From: Acidobacteriota bacterium
GTDB taxonomy: Bacteria; Acidobacteriota; Terriglobia; Terriglobales; Acidobacteriaceae
DNA: 5,168 nucleotides
Reading direction: 5' to 3'
Assembly: GCA_021841795.1 (NCBI GenBank)
Contig: JAKCDN010000238.1
Span: 1-5,168 of the forward strand
In this document: one piece after another, positions 1-5,168 of the stretch
Layout of the letters: each line of letters opens with the position of its first letter
How positions within the stretch are numbered: the stretch's first letter is position 1
Position numbers and translations under genes: made by a program
Notes under the pieces: generated by a model
Database searches by the model: none
What the model was told of the DNA's origin: nothing
The model's input: the letters and a program-made list of their open reading frames with translations, nothing else

Positions 1-1
1 G

Positions 2-1138
2 TTTCCAGCGTCGATTCCGGCAGCGGAGCAGGAGCGGATCAAAGCCCGGATGCTGGACACGATTGCGAAGCAGGACCTGCCGGCGTATCTGCGCCTGGCG
101 CGTTTTCTCGAGGTGAGCTACATTCCAGCCGGACGGGCGAAGCCGGGCATCGATTCGATTCCGGAGGGGCAGAAGTACTACCAGTTCCTGATCCGGCGGA
201 TCACGACCACGGACCTGACGGCGGACGAGATTCACCGCATCGGGCTGGAGGAGGTGCAGAAGGATGAGGCGGCGATGCTTGCAATCGCGCAGAAGCTGGG
301 ATTCCAGGATCTGAAGAGCTTCCGGACCAGCCTCAAGAGCAATGCGAAGCTGCATCCGGCGTCGGCGGCGGCGCTTCTGGAGGCCTACCGCGGGTATCTG
401 AAGCCGATGCAGGCGAAGCTGCCGGAGCTTTTCGGCAGGCTGCCCAAATCGCCGTTCGAGGTGGTGGCGGTGCCGGCCTATGCGGAGAAGACATCCGCGC
501 CGGCGTACTACCAGGCAGGGACGCCGGACGGCAGCCGGCCGGGGCGACTGTTCATCGACACGTATAACGCCACCGAGCGCAATCTGTATGGAGTGGAGTC
601 GATCGCGTACCACGAGGGTCTTCCGGGCCATCATCTGCAGATTTCCATTGCGCAGGAGCTGACGGACCTGCCGGAGTTCCGGAAGTACGAGGGCTATACA
701 GCCTATGTGGAGGGATGGGGGCTGTATGCCGAGCAACTGGGCAAAGACGCAGGGTTCTACCAGGATCCTTACTCCGACTACGGGCGTCTGGAGGCCGACA
801 TATGGCGGGCCATCCGGCTGGTAGTGGACACGGGGGTGCACAGCGAAGGCTGGAGCCGCGAGCAGATGGTGGACTACTTCCACGAGCACTCGAATATCGA
901 CGAGCCCAGCATCCAGGCCGAGGTGGACCGTTACATTGCGTGGCCGGGCCAGGCCCTGGCGTACAAGGTGGGCCAACTGGAGATTCTGGAGCTGCGGGAC
1001 CGGGCGCAAAAGACGCTGGGGACGAAGTTCGATCTGCGCGCCTTCCACGACGAAGTGCTGGACTCGGGCGCGCTGCCGCTGGACGTGCTGGAGAAGCGGG
1101 TGGATGCATGGGTGGCGGCGCAGAAGGCGGGAAAGTAA
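2..1138 (+). CDS. DUF885-family metallopeptidase-like protein, C-terminal part (5' end cut by window)
   Basis: The reading frame is open from the first full codon at base 2 to the TAA at 1136-1138, giving 378 visible residues. The first in-frame ATG (base 50) has no ribosome binding site and coding continues upstream, so the true start and any signal peptide lie outside the window. DUF885 proteins are usually about 550-620 residues, so roughly the last two thirds is present. The diagnostic motif HEGLPGHH is at visible residues 204-211, followed by VEGWGLYAE around 236-244, with E237 and E244 as candidate metal or catalytic acids. The family is placed among zinc-metallopeptidase-like folds (known of the family), and many members are exported or lipid-anchored. 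The substrate is unknown. The C-terminus ends in a lysine/alanine-rich helix and looks intact. The next gene is 295 bases away and appears to be a separate unit. Family assignment is firm; peptidase activity is inferred. Confidence 0.9.
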   Translation, partial: FPASIPAAEQERIKARMLDTIAKQDLPAYLRLARFLEVSYIPAGRAKPGIDSIPEGQKYYQFLIRRITTTDLTADEIHRIGLEEVQKDEAAMLAIAQKLGFQDLKSFRTSLKSNAKLHPASAAALLEAYRGYLKPMQAKLPELFGRLPKSPFEVVAVPAYAEKTSAPAYYQAGTPDGSRPGRLFIDTYNATERNLYGVESIAYHEGLPGHHLQISIAQELTDLPEFRKYEGYTAYVEGWGLYAEQLGKDAGFYQDPYSDYGRLEADIWRAIRLVVDTGVHSEGWSREQMVDYFHEHSNIDEPSIQAEVDRYIAWPGQALAYKVGQLEILELRDRAQKTLGTKFDLRAFHDEVLDSGALPLDVLEKRVDAWVAAQKAGK

Positions 1139-1184
1139 GGCATGGACGCGGAGCCGCAAAGGCGATGGAGCGAGAGGGACGAGG

Positions 1185-1235
1185 CCTCCTGCCGGAACGC
1201 GCGGCGCTACAGAGCCCGCTCGCCCCGGCAGGAGG
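1185..1235. repeat. Perfect 11-bp inverted repeat with 29-base spacer
   Basis: CCTCCTGCCGG at 1185-1195 is the exact reverse complement of CCGGCAGGAGG at 1225-1235. The intervening 29 bases are GC-rich and have no long internal stem. No T-run follows the second arm on the + strand, so it is not a standard intrinsic terminator. It lies 47 bases after the DUF885 stop codon, so it could be a 3' end-stabilising stem, a Rho-associated 3' structure or a protein-binding site. The pairing is seen directly; the role is unknown. Confidence 0.6.
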
Positions 1236-1285
1236 ATGCGGCCGAGCCGGAGGCGGCGCTTGAGGCAGGCGGAAGGCTCGGGTAG

Positions 1286-1303
1286 GGTAGCGACACCGCT
1301 ATC
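1286..1303 (+). repeat. Short hairpin in the spacer
   Basis: TAGCG (1288-1292) and CGCTA (1297-1301) pair around an ACAC loop. The stem extends by a G-T wobble and a G-C pair to seven pairs. No T-run follows. It may be incidental in a GC-rich spacer. Confidence 0.3.
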
Positions 1304-1322
1304 GGCAATGACGGCGGGGCAT

Positions 1323-1354
1323 CGGACAACGCGCGGGATCGGGCATGATATTCT
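1323..1354 (+). promoter_or_regulatory. Weak sigma70-like promoter candidate for the exported-protein gene
   Basis: TATTCT at 1349-1354 matches four of six bases of the -10 consensus. It is preceded by TG one base upstream (1346-1347), giving an extended -10. The best -35 candidate is CGGACA at 1323-1328 (four of six), with a long 20-base spacing. Transcription from here would start near 1361, just before the hairpin at 1370-1395. The AT-rich island is clear against its GC-rich surroundings, but the promoter is a guess. Confidence 0.28.
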
Positions 1355-1369
1355 TTCGGGTTCTACAGC

Positions 1370-1395
1370 ATGGCGGCTTGCGCCGCCGTATTTTT
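1370..1395 (+). terminator. Terminator-like hairpin with T-run, possible attenuator
   Basis: GGCGGC (1372-1377) and GCCGCC (1382-1387) form a six-pair GC stem around a TTGC tetraloop. One T-G and one A-T pair extend it outward, and GTATTTTT ends at 1395. This has the form of a Rho-independent terminator. It sits far from the upstream stop codon (232 bases) but only 38 bases before the ATG of the next gene. It may stop read-through from upstream or, if the promoter near 1350 is real, act within the leader as an attenuator. A perfect palindrome (1396-1405) follows at once and could offer a competing structure. Confidence 0.42.
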
Positions 1396-1420
1396 GCGCC
1401 GGCGCCGAGAGGCAGCGGCT

Positions 1421-1428
1421 GGAGAGGG
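1421..1428 (+). promoter_or_regulatory. Ribosome binding site of the exported-protein gene
   Basis: GGAGAGGG lies five bases before the ATG at 1434. It fixes this start within a reading frame that stays open much further upstream. Confidence 0.75.
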
Positions 1429-1433
1429 TTGTA

Positions 1434-2609
1434 ATGAAGCGTTGGTTTATTTTGTCTGGCCTGATACTGGCAAGTGCATGCGGGCTTTATGCGCAGGGGG
1501 CGACGCCTGCGGATGTGAATGTGTGCGACGTGGTGAAGAATCCGGCGTCCTATAACGGCAAGACGGTGCGCATCAAGGGCACGGTGTCGGCAGGGTTCGA
1601 TGAGTTTGTGATCAAGGATGCGACGGACCCCAACTGCGGGTTCCAGGTGAACGGCATCTGGCTTTCGTATCCGGAGGGGACGAAGGCGAAATCGGGACCG
1701 GCGGCGGTGGTGACGGTGGAACCGGCGCACAACTTTGCCGGGACATACAAGGCGCCGGAGCGGACGCCGGTGACGCTGCAGAAGGACAAAGCGTTCAAGC
1801 AGTTCGACTCGCTGCTGTCGCAGACGCACCAGAAGGGCGCAGACATGTGCCTGGGCTGCACGCGCTACGAGGTGACGGCAACGCTGACGGGCCGGCTGGA
1901 CACGGTGGCGGACGCGACGCTGAAGCGCGACAAGTCAGGGAAGATTGTGGACCTGGGCGGATTCGGAAACATGAATGCGTATCCGGCGCGTCTGGTGCTG
2001 GAATCGGTGTCCGACGTGACGCCGAAGGAGATCGATTACTCGAAGACAGACGCGATCACGAAGGGCGACGCGCAGACCGGGCCGCCGCAGGGCGGAGGCC
2101 AGGAGTTCGACGATCCGTTGGCGACGGCGAACAAGATGGCCGCGCACATGACGGGCAGCCCGGCGGCGGACGAGGCGCAGAAGGCGATTGCGGTCTTTCC
2201 GAAGGCGAAAGAGCAGAATGGCGTGAACATGATATGGGGCGTGGGCAACGTTGCGGCCGCGGAACAGGAGAGCGCCAAGGAGTCGCCGGACGGGATCGAA
2301 TACAACTGCACGATCGACCGGGATCACCTGCCGGGACGATCGCTGCTGGTGGCTCTTTTCCACGTGGGCCAGCATGTGGGGGACCTGCGCAGCCCGAAGG
2401 CGGGCAACGAGGACGCGCCGCTGATCTATAACGAGAGCAACGCGTGGGTGGTGACATCGATTGCAGCGATCGTAGGCGGGCAGAAGTATCTGACGCTGCC
2501 GGGCGGCTACCTGCTGTGGAATGCAGGATGGTCGGCGGACGAGCGCAACGACAAGATGGAGGCCGCGCTGAAGGACTTTCTGGGCAAAGAGGCGGCATTG
2601 AGCCAATAG
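1434..2609 (+). CDS. Exported protein of unknown function with OB-like N-terminal half
   Basis: The 391-residue product starts at an ATG with a strong ribosome binding site. Residues 1-20 form a signal peptide: KR, then a hydrophobic run, then LYA as a likely signal peptidase I site (cleavage after A20). LASAC at 12-16 also fits a loose lipobox, so a lipoprotein anchored at C16 is possible. Residues about 28-82 (NPASYNGKTVRIKGTV, then NCGFQVNGIWLSYPEG) resemble a small beta-barrel, OB-like domain seen in uncharacterised acidobacterial proteins. C31 and C68 could form a disulfide, and C139/C142 form a CxxC pair in MCLGC. The segment to about residue 205 has the alternating pattern of further beta strands. 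After a Gly/Gln/Pro-rich linker (about 212-225), the C-terminal part holds C292, H310 and H314 and no domain I recognise. I cannot assign a function; envelope or periplasmic location is inferred. It looks monocistronic, with a terminator-like stem 24 bases after the stop. Confidence 0.85.
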   Translation: MKRWFILSGLILASACGLYAQGATPADVNVCDVVKNPASYNGKTVRIKGTVSAGFDEFVIKDATDPNCGFQVNGIWLSYPEGTKAKSGPAAVVTVEPAHNFAGTYKAPERTPVTLQKDKAFKQFDSLLSQTHQKGADMCLGCTRYEVTATLTGRLDTVADATLKRDKSGKIVDLGGFGNMNAYPARLVLESVSDVTPKEIDYSKTDAITKGDAQTGPPQGGGQEFDDPLATANKMAAHMTGSPAADEAQKAIAVFPKAKEQNGVNMIWGVGNVAAAEQESAKESPDGIEYNCTIDRDHLPGRSLLVALFHVGQHVGDLRSPKAGNEDAPLIYNESNAWVVTSIAAIVGGQKYLTLPGGYLLWNAGWSADERNDKMEAALKDFLGKEAALSQ

Positions 2610-2632
2610 AGGCACGAGGCAAGACAGGGAGC

Positions 2633-2664
2633 AAGGCGCCGGGCGCGGAAGCGACCGGCGCTTT
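2633..2664 (+). terminator. Probable intrinsic terminator after the exported-protein gene
   Basis: AAGGCGCCGG (2633-2642) pairs with CCGGCGCTTT (2655-2664) in a ten-pair stem with one G-T wobble and a 12-base loop. It starts 24 bases after the TAG stop at 2607-2609. The T-run is only three bases, so it is a weak intrinsic terminator by the standard model, though the position and GC-rich stem fit. Confidence 0.45.
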
Positions 2665-2746
2665 GACGCATATGGCCGGTTGCAGGCGGACTGTGCGCAG
2701 CAAGCGGCGTGCAGGTATTCTTGAATCTGCGCAGTAAATCTACCCC

Positions 2747-2753
2747 AAGGAAG
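2747..2753 (+). promoter_or_regulatory. Ribosome binding site of proC
   Basis: AAGGAAG lies nine bases before the ATG at 2763 and selects it over an in-frame ATG at 2709, which has no comparable site. A TATTCT element at 2716-2721 could be the -10 of a proC promoter, but no -35 is visible at the right distance. Confidence 0.6.
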
Positions 2754-2762
2754 AGAGACACG

Positions 2763-3617
2763 ATGTCAGAGATCGCCGTTGAGGCGCCGGAGGTTCCGGC
2801 GCAGTTGCCAAAGGTACGCGTGGCGGTTCTGGGCGCGGGCAAGATGGGCGGCATTCTGCTGCAGGCGTTTCTAAAAGAGAACCTGTTTGCGGCCGATCAC
2901 ATCAGCGCGACGGTGGCGCACGCGGAGCGGGCGGTGGCGCTGAGCACGCAGTGGGGCGTGGACGTGAGCACGAGCAATCAGGAGGCGGCGCAGAAGGCCG
3001 ACCTGATCCTGGTCGGGGTGAAGCCGTTCCAGGTGCCGGATCTGATTGCGGAGATCAAGCCGGCGCTGACGCCGTCGAAGATGATCGTCTCGTTTGCGGC
3101 GTCGGTGAAGACGCGCGCCATCGAAGAGGCGGCAGGGATGGAGATCGCCGTGGTGCGCGCGATGCCGAATACGCCCTCGGCGCTGGGCGCGGGCGTGGCC
3201 GCGCTGTGCCGGGGACGGCATGTGAAGGACGAGCAGATGGCGCTGGCGCAGCGCGTCTTTGAGACCGTGGGCCGCACGGTGCTGGTGGACGAGAAGCACA
3301 TGGACGCGGTAACCGGCCTTTCAGGGTCGGGCCCGGCGTATGTCTATATCATCATCGAGGCGCTGGCCGAGGCGGGCGTGAAGGTGGGGCTGCCGCGGGA
3401 CATTGCCACGCAACTGGCGGCGCAGACGGCGTTCGGAGCGGCGAAGATGGTGCTGGAGACGGGCTACCATCCGGCGCTGCTGAAGGACGCGGTGACGACG
3501 CCGGCCGGGTGCACGATCGACGGCATTCTGGAGCTCGAAGAAGGCGGGCTGCGGGTGACGCTGATCAAGGCGGTGATGCGGGCGACGGAGCGGGCGCGGC
3601 AACTGGCGGCAGGTTAA
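2763..3617 (+). CDS. proC: Pyrroline-5-carboxylate reductase
   Basis: This cytoplasmic enzyme reduces 1-pyrroline-5-carboxylate to L-proline with NAD(P)H, the last step of proline synthesis. The product has 284 residues, close to the usual 265-285. The Rossmann dinucleotide site VAVLGAGKMG is at 20-29, LVGVKP at 83-88, and the conserved AMPNTPSALGAG at 133-144. The C-terminal dimerisation and active-site domain contains SGSGPA at 187-192. The family signature spans 237-259 (HPALLKDAVTTPAGCTIDG region), with the TPAG loop at 246-249. The start at 2763 follows a good ribosome binding site and leaves about 16 residues of Pro/Glu/Val-rich extension before the first beta strand, somewhat longer than in E. 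coli ProC. An ATG at 2709 would add 18 basic residues and is unlikely. No other proline gene is in view. A probable terminator upstream suggests a separate transcript, and the next gene is 209 bases downstream. Confidence 0.97.
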   Translation: MSEIAVEAPEVPAQLPKVRVAVLGAGKMGGILLQAFLKENLFAADHISATVAHAERAVALSTQWGVDVSTSNQEAAQKADLILVGVKPFQVPDLIAEIKPALTPSKMIVSFAASVKTRAIEEAAGMEIAVVRAMPNTPSALGAGVAALCRGRHVKDEQMALAQRVFETVGRTVLVDEKHMDAVTGLSGSGPAYVYIIIEALAEAGVKVGLPRDIATQLAAQTAFGAAKMVLETGYHPALLKDAVTTPAGCTIDGILELEEGGLRVTLIKAVMRATERARQLAAG

Positions 3618-3826
3618 GGACAAGAAGATCGATAGCCCGCGGCGCAGGCCCGGAGGCGCCAAGAACGAGGTTGCAGGAGCAAGAGCCGCGCCGATTTGGC
3701 AGCATGCAGGGCACGGCTCAAGGCGCGCGCCCTGAAAAACCGGGCTACGCGGCGGGCGGCCAAGGCAGCGAAGAGACGAGCCGGACGGGCATCACCACGG
3801 AACAGCAAAGGGAACGAGGAGAGACG
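3618..3826. other. Spacer between proC and the small membrane protein gene
   Basis: These 209 bases hold no gene I can support. Short inverted repeats are present: GGCGC/GCGCC at 3641-3660 with a 10-base loop, and CAGGGC/GCCCTG at 3707-3734 with a 16-base loop. Neither is followed by a T-run on the + strand. The frame of the downstream gene is open across the whole spacer, but its ATG at 3704 lacks a ribosome binding site. No clear promoter is visible, so whether the downstream pair is transcribed with proC is open. Confidence 0.5.
3817..3821 (+). promoter_or_regulatory. Ribosome binding site deciding the start of the small membrane protein
   Basis: AGGAG ends five bases before the ATG at 3827. 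It is the only good Shine-Dalgarno match in the spacer, and it argues against longer starts in the same open frame. Confidence 0.7.
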
Positions 3827-4075
3827 ATGAACTTCCGCGAAGGAACGAAAAGGATGCGGTTTCTGGGGATGGCGATGACCTTCGCTCCGCTGCTGGCGTG
3901 GGGCTTATTCACGCTGTACGAGATTCAACCGGTGGCGACGCACTCGGGCTTTGGCGGCTTTGAATACCATATTCCCCGCAAAATCCTTGCAGCCGCGATC
4001 GCGCTTGCGGTTCCGGGCGCGGTGGTATGGGCGGCAAGCTGGGTGCTGGCGGGCTTCGGCAAAGATGTGAGATGA
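3827..4075 (+). CDS. Small two-helix membrane protein of unknown function
   Basis: The 82-residue protein starts at an ATG five bases after AGGAG. Its basic N-terminus (R4, K8, R9, R11) precedes a hydrophobic segment at about 12-31. A polar loop of about 20 residues, rich in Gly, His and aromatics (HSGFGGFEYH at 39-48), leads to a second hydrophobic segment at about 53-75, and the tail is GFGKDVR. By the positive-inside rule, the N-terminus and probably the C-terminus are cytoplasmic and the loop is outside. I recognise no family. Its TGA (4073-4075) overlaps the ATG of the acyltransferase as ATGA, which points to coupled translation and a possible shared task in the membrane. Clean start, codon use like its neighbours and the tight junction support a real gene. 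Confidence 0.75.
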   Translation: MNFREGTKRMRFLGMAMTFAPLLAWGLFTLYEIQPVATHSGFGGFEYHIPRKILAAAIALAVPGAVVWAASWVLAGFGKDVR

Positions 4076-5145
4076 GCCGGGGTAGCGGAAACTGCGCCAT
4101 GCAACGTCCTGATTGGCTTCCGAAGTATCTGCCCGAACTCGATGGACTCCGCGGCCTGGCCATACTGGCGGTGGTGCTGTACCACTGCCATCCGCGGCTG
4201 GAGGGCACCTGGATCTATGGGGCTTCGCTCTGGGGCTGGGCAGGGGTGATTCTGTTCTTTGTTCTGAGCGGATTTCTGATCACATCGATCCTGCTGACGA
4301 CGCGCGACCAGCCGCGCTACTTTCATAACTTTCATGCGCGGCGGGCATTGCGGGTGTGGCCGGTGTACATACTGCTGCTGGCGGTGGTGTATGTGAACGC
4401 ACCATGGTTCATCGGTCCGGGGGTGTGGGCGGCAATCAAGGCCGCGCCGTGGCTGGCGTACCTGCTCTGCGTGCAGAATCTGTTTCATCTGGCGCTGCCG
4501 CCGGCGATCGGGCCCACGTGGGCGCTGGCGATTGAAGAGCAGTATTACTTTGCCTGGGCGCCGCTGGTGCGGGTGCTGCGCCGTCCGTGGATGCTGACGG
4601 CGGCGCTGGGGACGACGCTCGCGATCTCACCGGCGCTGCGGCAGGCAAACCTGCACTGGCTGACGCCGACGCATACGCTGATCCATCTGGACGGAATTGC
4701 GTGGGGCAGCCTGATGGCGGTCGGCATGCACAACCTGCGGCTGAGCCGGAGCGCGTGGCTGAAGCTGGGGCTGGCGGGATTGGCGCTGGGATTTGCCGCG
4801 GCAGGCACGATTGCGGGCGGCACGGCGTATCTGGACTCGGCGCTGGCGGTGGGCTTTGCCGGGATGGTGCTGGCGCTGATCGCATCAACGGGCGCGCGCA
4901 ACCCGGTGAATGCGGCGCTGCGCTCGGGGCCGCTGGCGTTCTACGGCCGCATCAGCTACGGCCTTTACATGATGCACATCGCGGTGTTTGTTTTTATCGG
5001 CTCGTTCGATGTGGCGATGAACCGCTACGGCGTGGCGGGCAACCTGGCCGTGGTGGCCATGCGCCTGGCCGTGAGCACGGCCGCGGCCGCGGTGCTGTGG
5101 TACGGATTCGAGTCGCCGATTCTGAAACTGAAGAAGCACTTCTGA
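4072..5145 (+). CDS. Membrane-bound acyltransferase, acyltransferase-3 (OafA/YrhL) family
   Basis: The 357-residue polytopic membrane protein belongs to the family that moves acyl groups, often acetyl, from a cytoplasmic donor to sugars of O-antigen, exopolysaccharide, peptidoglycan or secreted compounds. Family hallmarks appear in order: LDGLRGLAILAVVLYHCHP at 23-41, with H38 at the position of the conserved catalytic histidine; VILFFVLSGFLIT at 59-71; the arginine motif HARRALRVWPVY at 88-99; TWALAIEEQYYFAW at 149-162; and GRISYGLYMMH near 292-302. The C-terminal ESPILKLKKHF is also typical. Length is normal for the stand-alone type with no fused SGNH domain. I chose the ATG at 4072 because it overlaps the preceding stop as ATGA. 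The ATG at 4099 (348 residues, weak GGAA eight bases before it) is a good alternative; the one at 4027 would overlap the previous gene by 49 bases and is unlikely. The substrate cannot be read from the sequence. Confidence 0.93.
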   Translation: MSRGSGNCAMQRPDWLPKYLPELDGLRGLAILAVVLYHCHPRLEGTWIYGASLWGWAGVILFFVLSGFLITSILLTTRDQPRYFHNFHARRALRVWPVYILLLAVVYVNAPWFIGPGVWAAIKAAPWLAYLLCVQNLFHLALPPAIGPTWALAIEEQYYFAWAPLVRVLRRPWMLTAALGTTLAISPALRQANLHWLTPTHTLIHLDGIAWGSLMAVGMHNLRLSRSAWLKLGLAGLALGFAAAGTIAGGTAYLDSALAVGFAGMVLALIASTGARNPVNAALRSGPLAFYGRISYGLYMMHIAVFVFIGSFDVAMNRYGVAGNLAVVAMRLAVSTAAAAVLWYGFESPILKLKKHF

Positions 5146-5168
5146 GGCGAGCGGCGCGCGATCACGGC

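Larger units (their letters stand above)
1139..1433. other. Intergenic spacer with several inverted repeats
   Basis: This 295-base stretch separates the DUF885 gene from the exported-protein gene. I see no convincing gene in it: the open frames crossing it are arginine- and glycine-rich translations typical of GC-rich non-coding DNA and lack ribosome binding sites. It holds a perfect 11-bp inverted repeat (1185-1235), a short hairpin (1286-1303), a weak promoter-like element (about 1323-1354), a terminator-like hairpin with T-run (1370-1395) and a 10-bp palindrome, GCGCCGGCGC, at 1396-1405. The ribosome binding site of the next gene is at 1421-1428. Confidence 0.6.

Noticed and set aside
552..1109. 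Long minus-strand ORF opposite the DUF885 gene
   Set aside because: It is rich in Pro, Arg, Ser and Ala with no motif, the usual mirror of a GC-rich coding frame.
936..1433. A much longer version of the exported protein starting at 936 inside the DUF885 gene
   Set aside because: The extra stretch is arginine-rich with no ribosome binding site, overlaps a real gene, and would bury the clear signal peptide that begins at 1434.
1370..1555. A 61-residue leader ORF (MAACAAVFLRRRR start) overlapping the exported-protein start
   Set aside because: It has no ribosome binding site, its ATG falls in the terminator-like stem, and most of it is an out-of-frame reading of the real gene.
1935..2703. Long minus-strand ORFs opposite the exported-protein gene
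   Set aside because: Arginine/leucine- or proline/serine-rich translations without domains, ribosome binding sites or plausible starts; antisense shadows of the real gene.
3707..3734. CAGGGC/GCCCTG hairpin as a proC terminator
   Set aside because: It is about 90 bases after the proC stop, has a 16-base loop and only six pairs, and is followed by A residues rather than T on the + strand.
3509..3826. N-terminal extension of the small membrane protein through the proC end and spacer
   Set aside because: The frame is open but low-complexity (Arg/Gly/Gln-rich), its ATGs lack ribosome binding sites, and the AGGAG before 3827 gives a better start.
3925..4901. Minus-strand ORFs opposite the acyltransferase
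   Set aside because: The plus-strand frame carries full family motifs, while the reverse frames show only compositional bias.
1..5168. Mobile element, CRISPR, toxin-antitoxin or defence island
   Set aside because: I saw no transposase or integrase motifs, regular spaced repeats, terminal repeats or known defence domains, and base composition looks even across the window.

Overview
The window is GC-rich and all five supported protein genes lie on the + strand. Gene content and protein style suggest a member of the Acidobacteriota (Terriglobia-like soil bacteria). The pointers are a DUF885 metallopeptidase-like protein, a secreted protein whose cysteine-bearing, OB-like N-terminal half resembles proteins I associate with that phylum, and G/C-ending codons throughout. 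This assignment comes from recall of family style, not from a search.

Layout. (1) Bases 2-1138 hold the C-terminal part of a DUF885-family protein whose start lies off the left edge. (2) Bases 1139-1433 are a 295-base spacer with a perfect 11-bp inverted repeat, a small hairpin, a possible promoter and a terminator-like hairpin with a T-run only 38 bases before the next start codon. (3) Bases 1434-2609 encode an exported protein of unknown function. (4) A GC-rich hairpin at 2633-2664 probably ends that transcript. (5) Bases 2763-3617 encode ProC, pyrroline-5-carboxylate reductase, the last enzyme of proline synthesis. (6) After a 209-base spacer, bases 3827-4075 encode an 82-residue protein with two predicted membrane helices. 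Its stop codon overlaps the start (ATGA) of (7) a membrane-bound acyltransferase of the OafA/YrhL type (4072-5145). The window ends 23 bases later.

The genes do not form one obvious pathway. The DUF885 gene and the exported-protein gene look like separate transcription units. proC is a housekeeping gene, possibly with its own promoter. The small membrane protein and the acyltransferase look translationally coupled and may act together in acylating an envelope or exported sugar. I found no mobile element, CRISPR array, tRNA or rRNA gene, or defence system. The window reads mostly as ordinary chromosome. The most interesting points are the coupled small protein and acyltransferase, the uncharacterised exported protein, and the possible attenuator in its leader.
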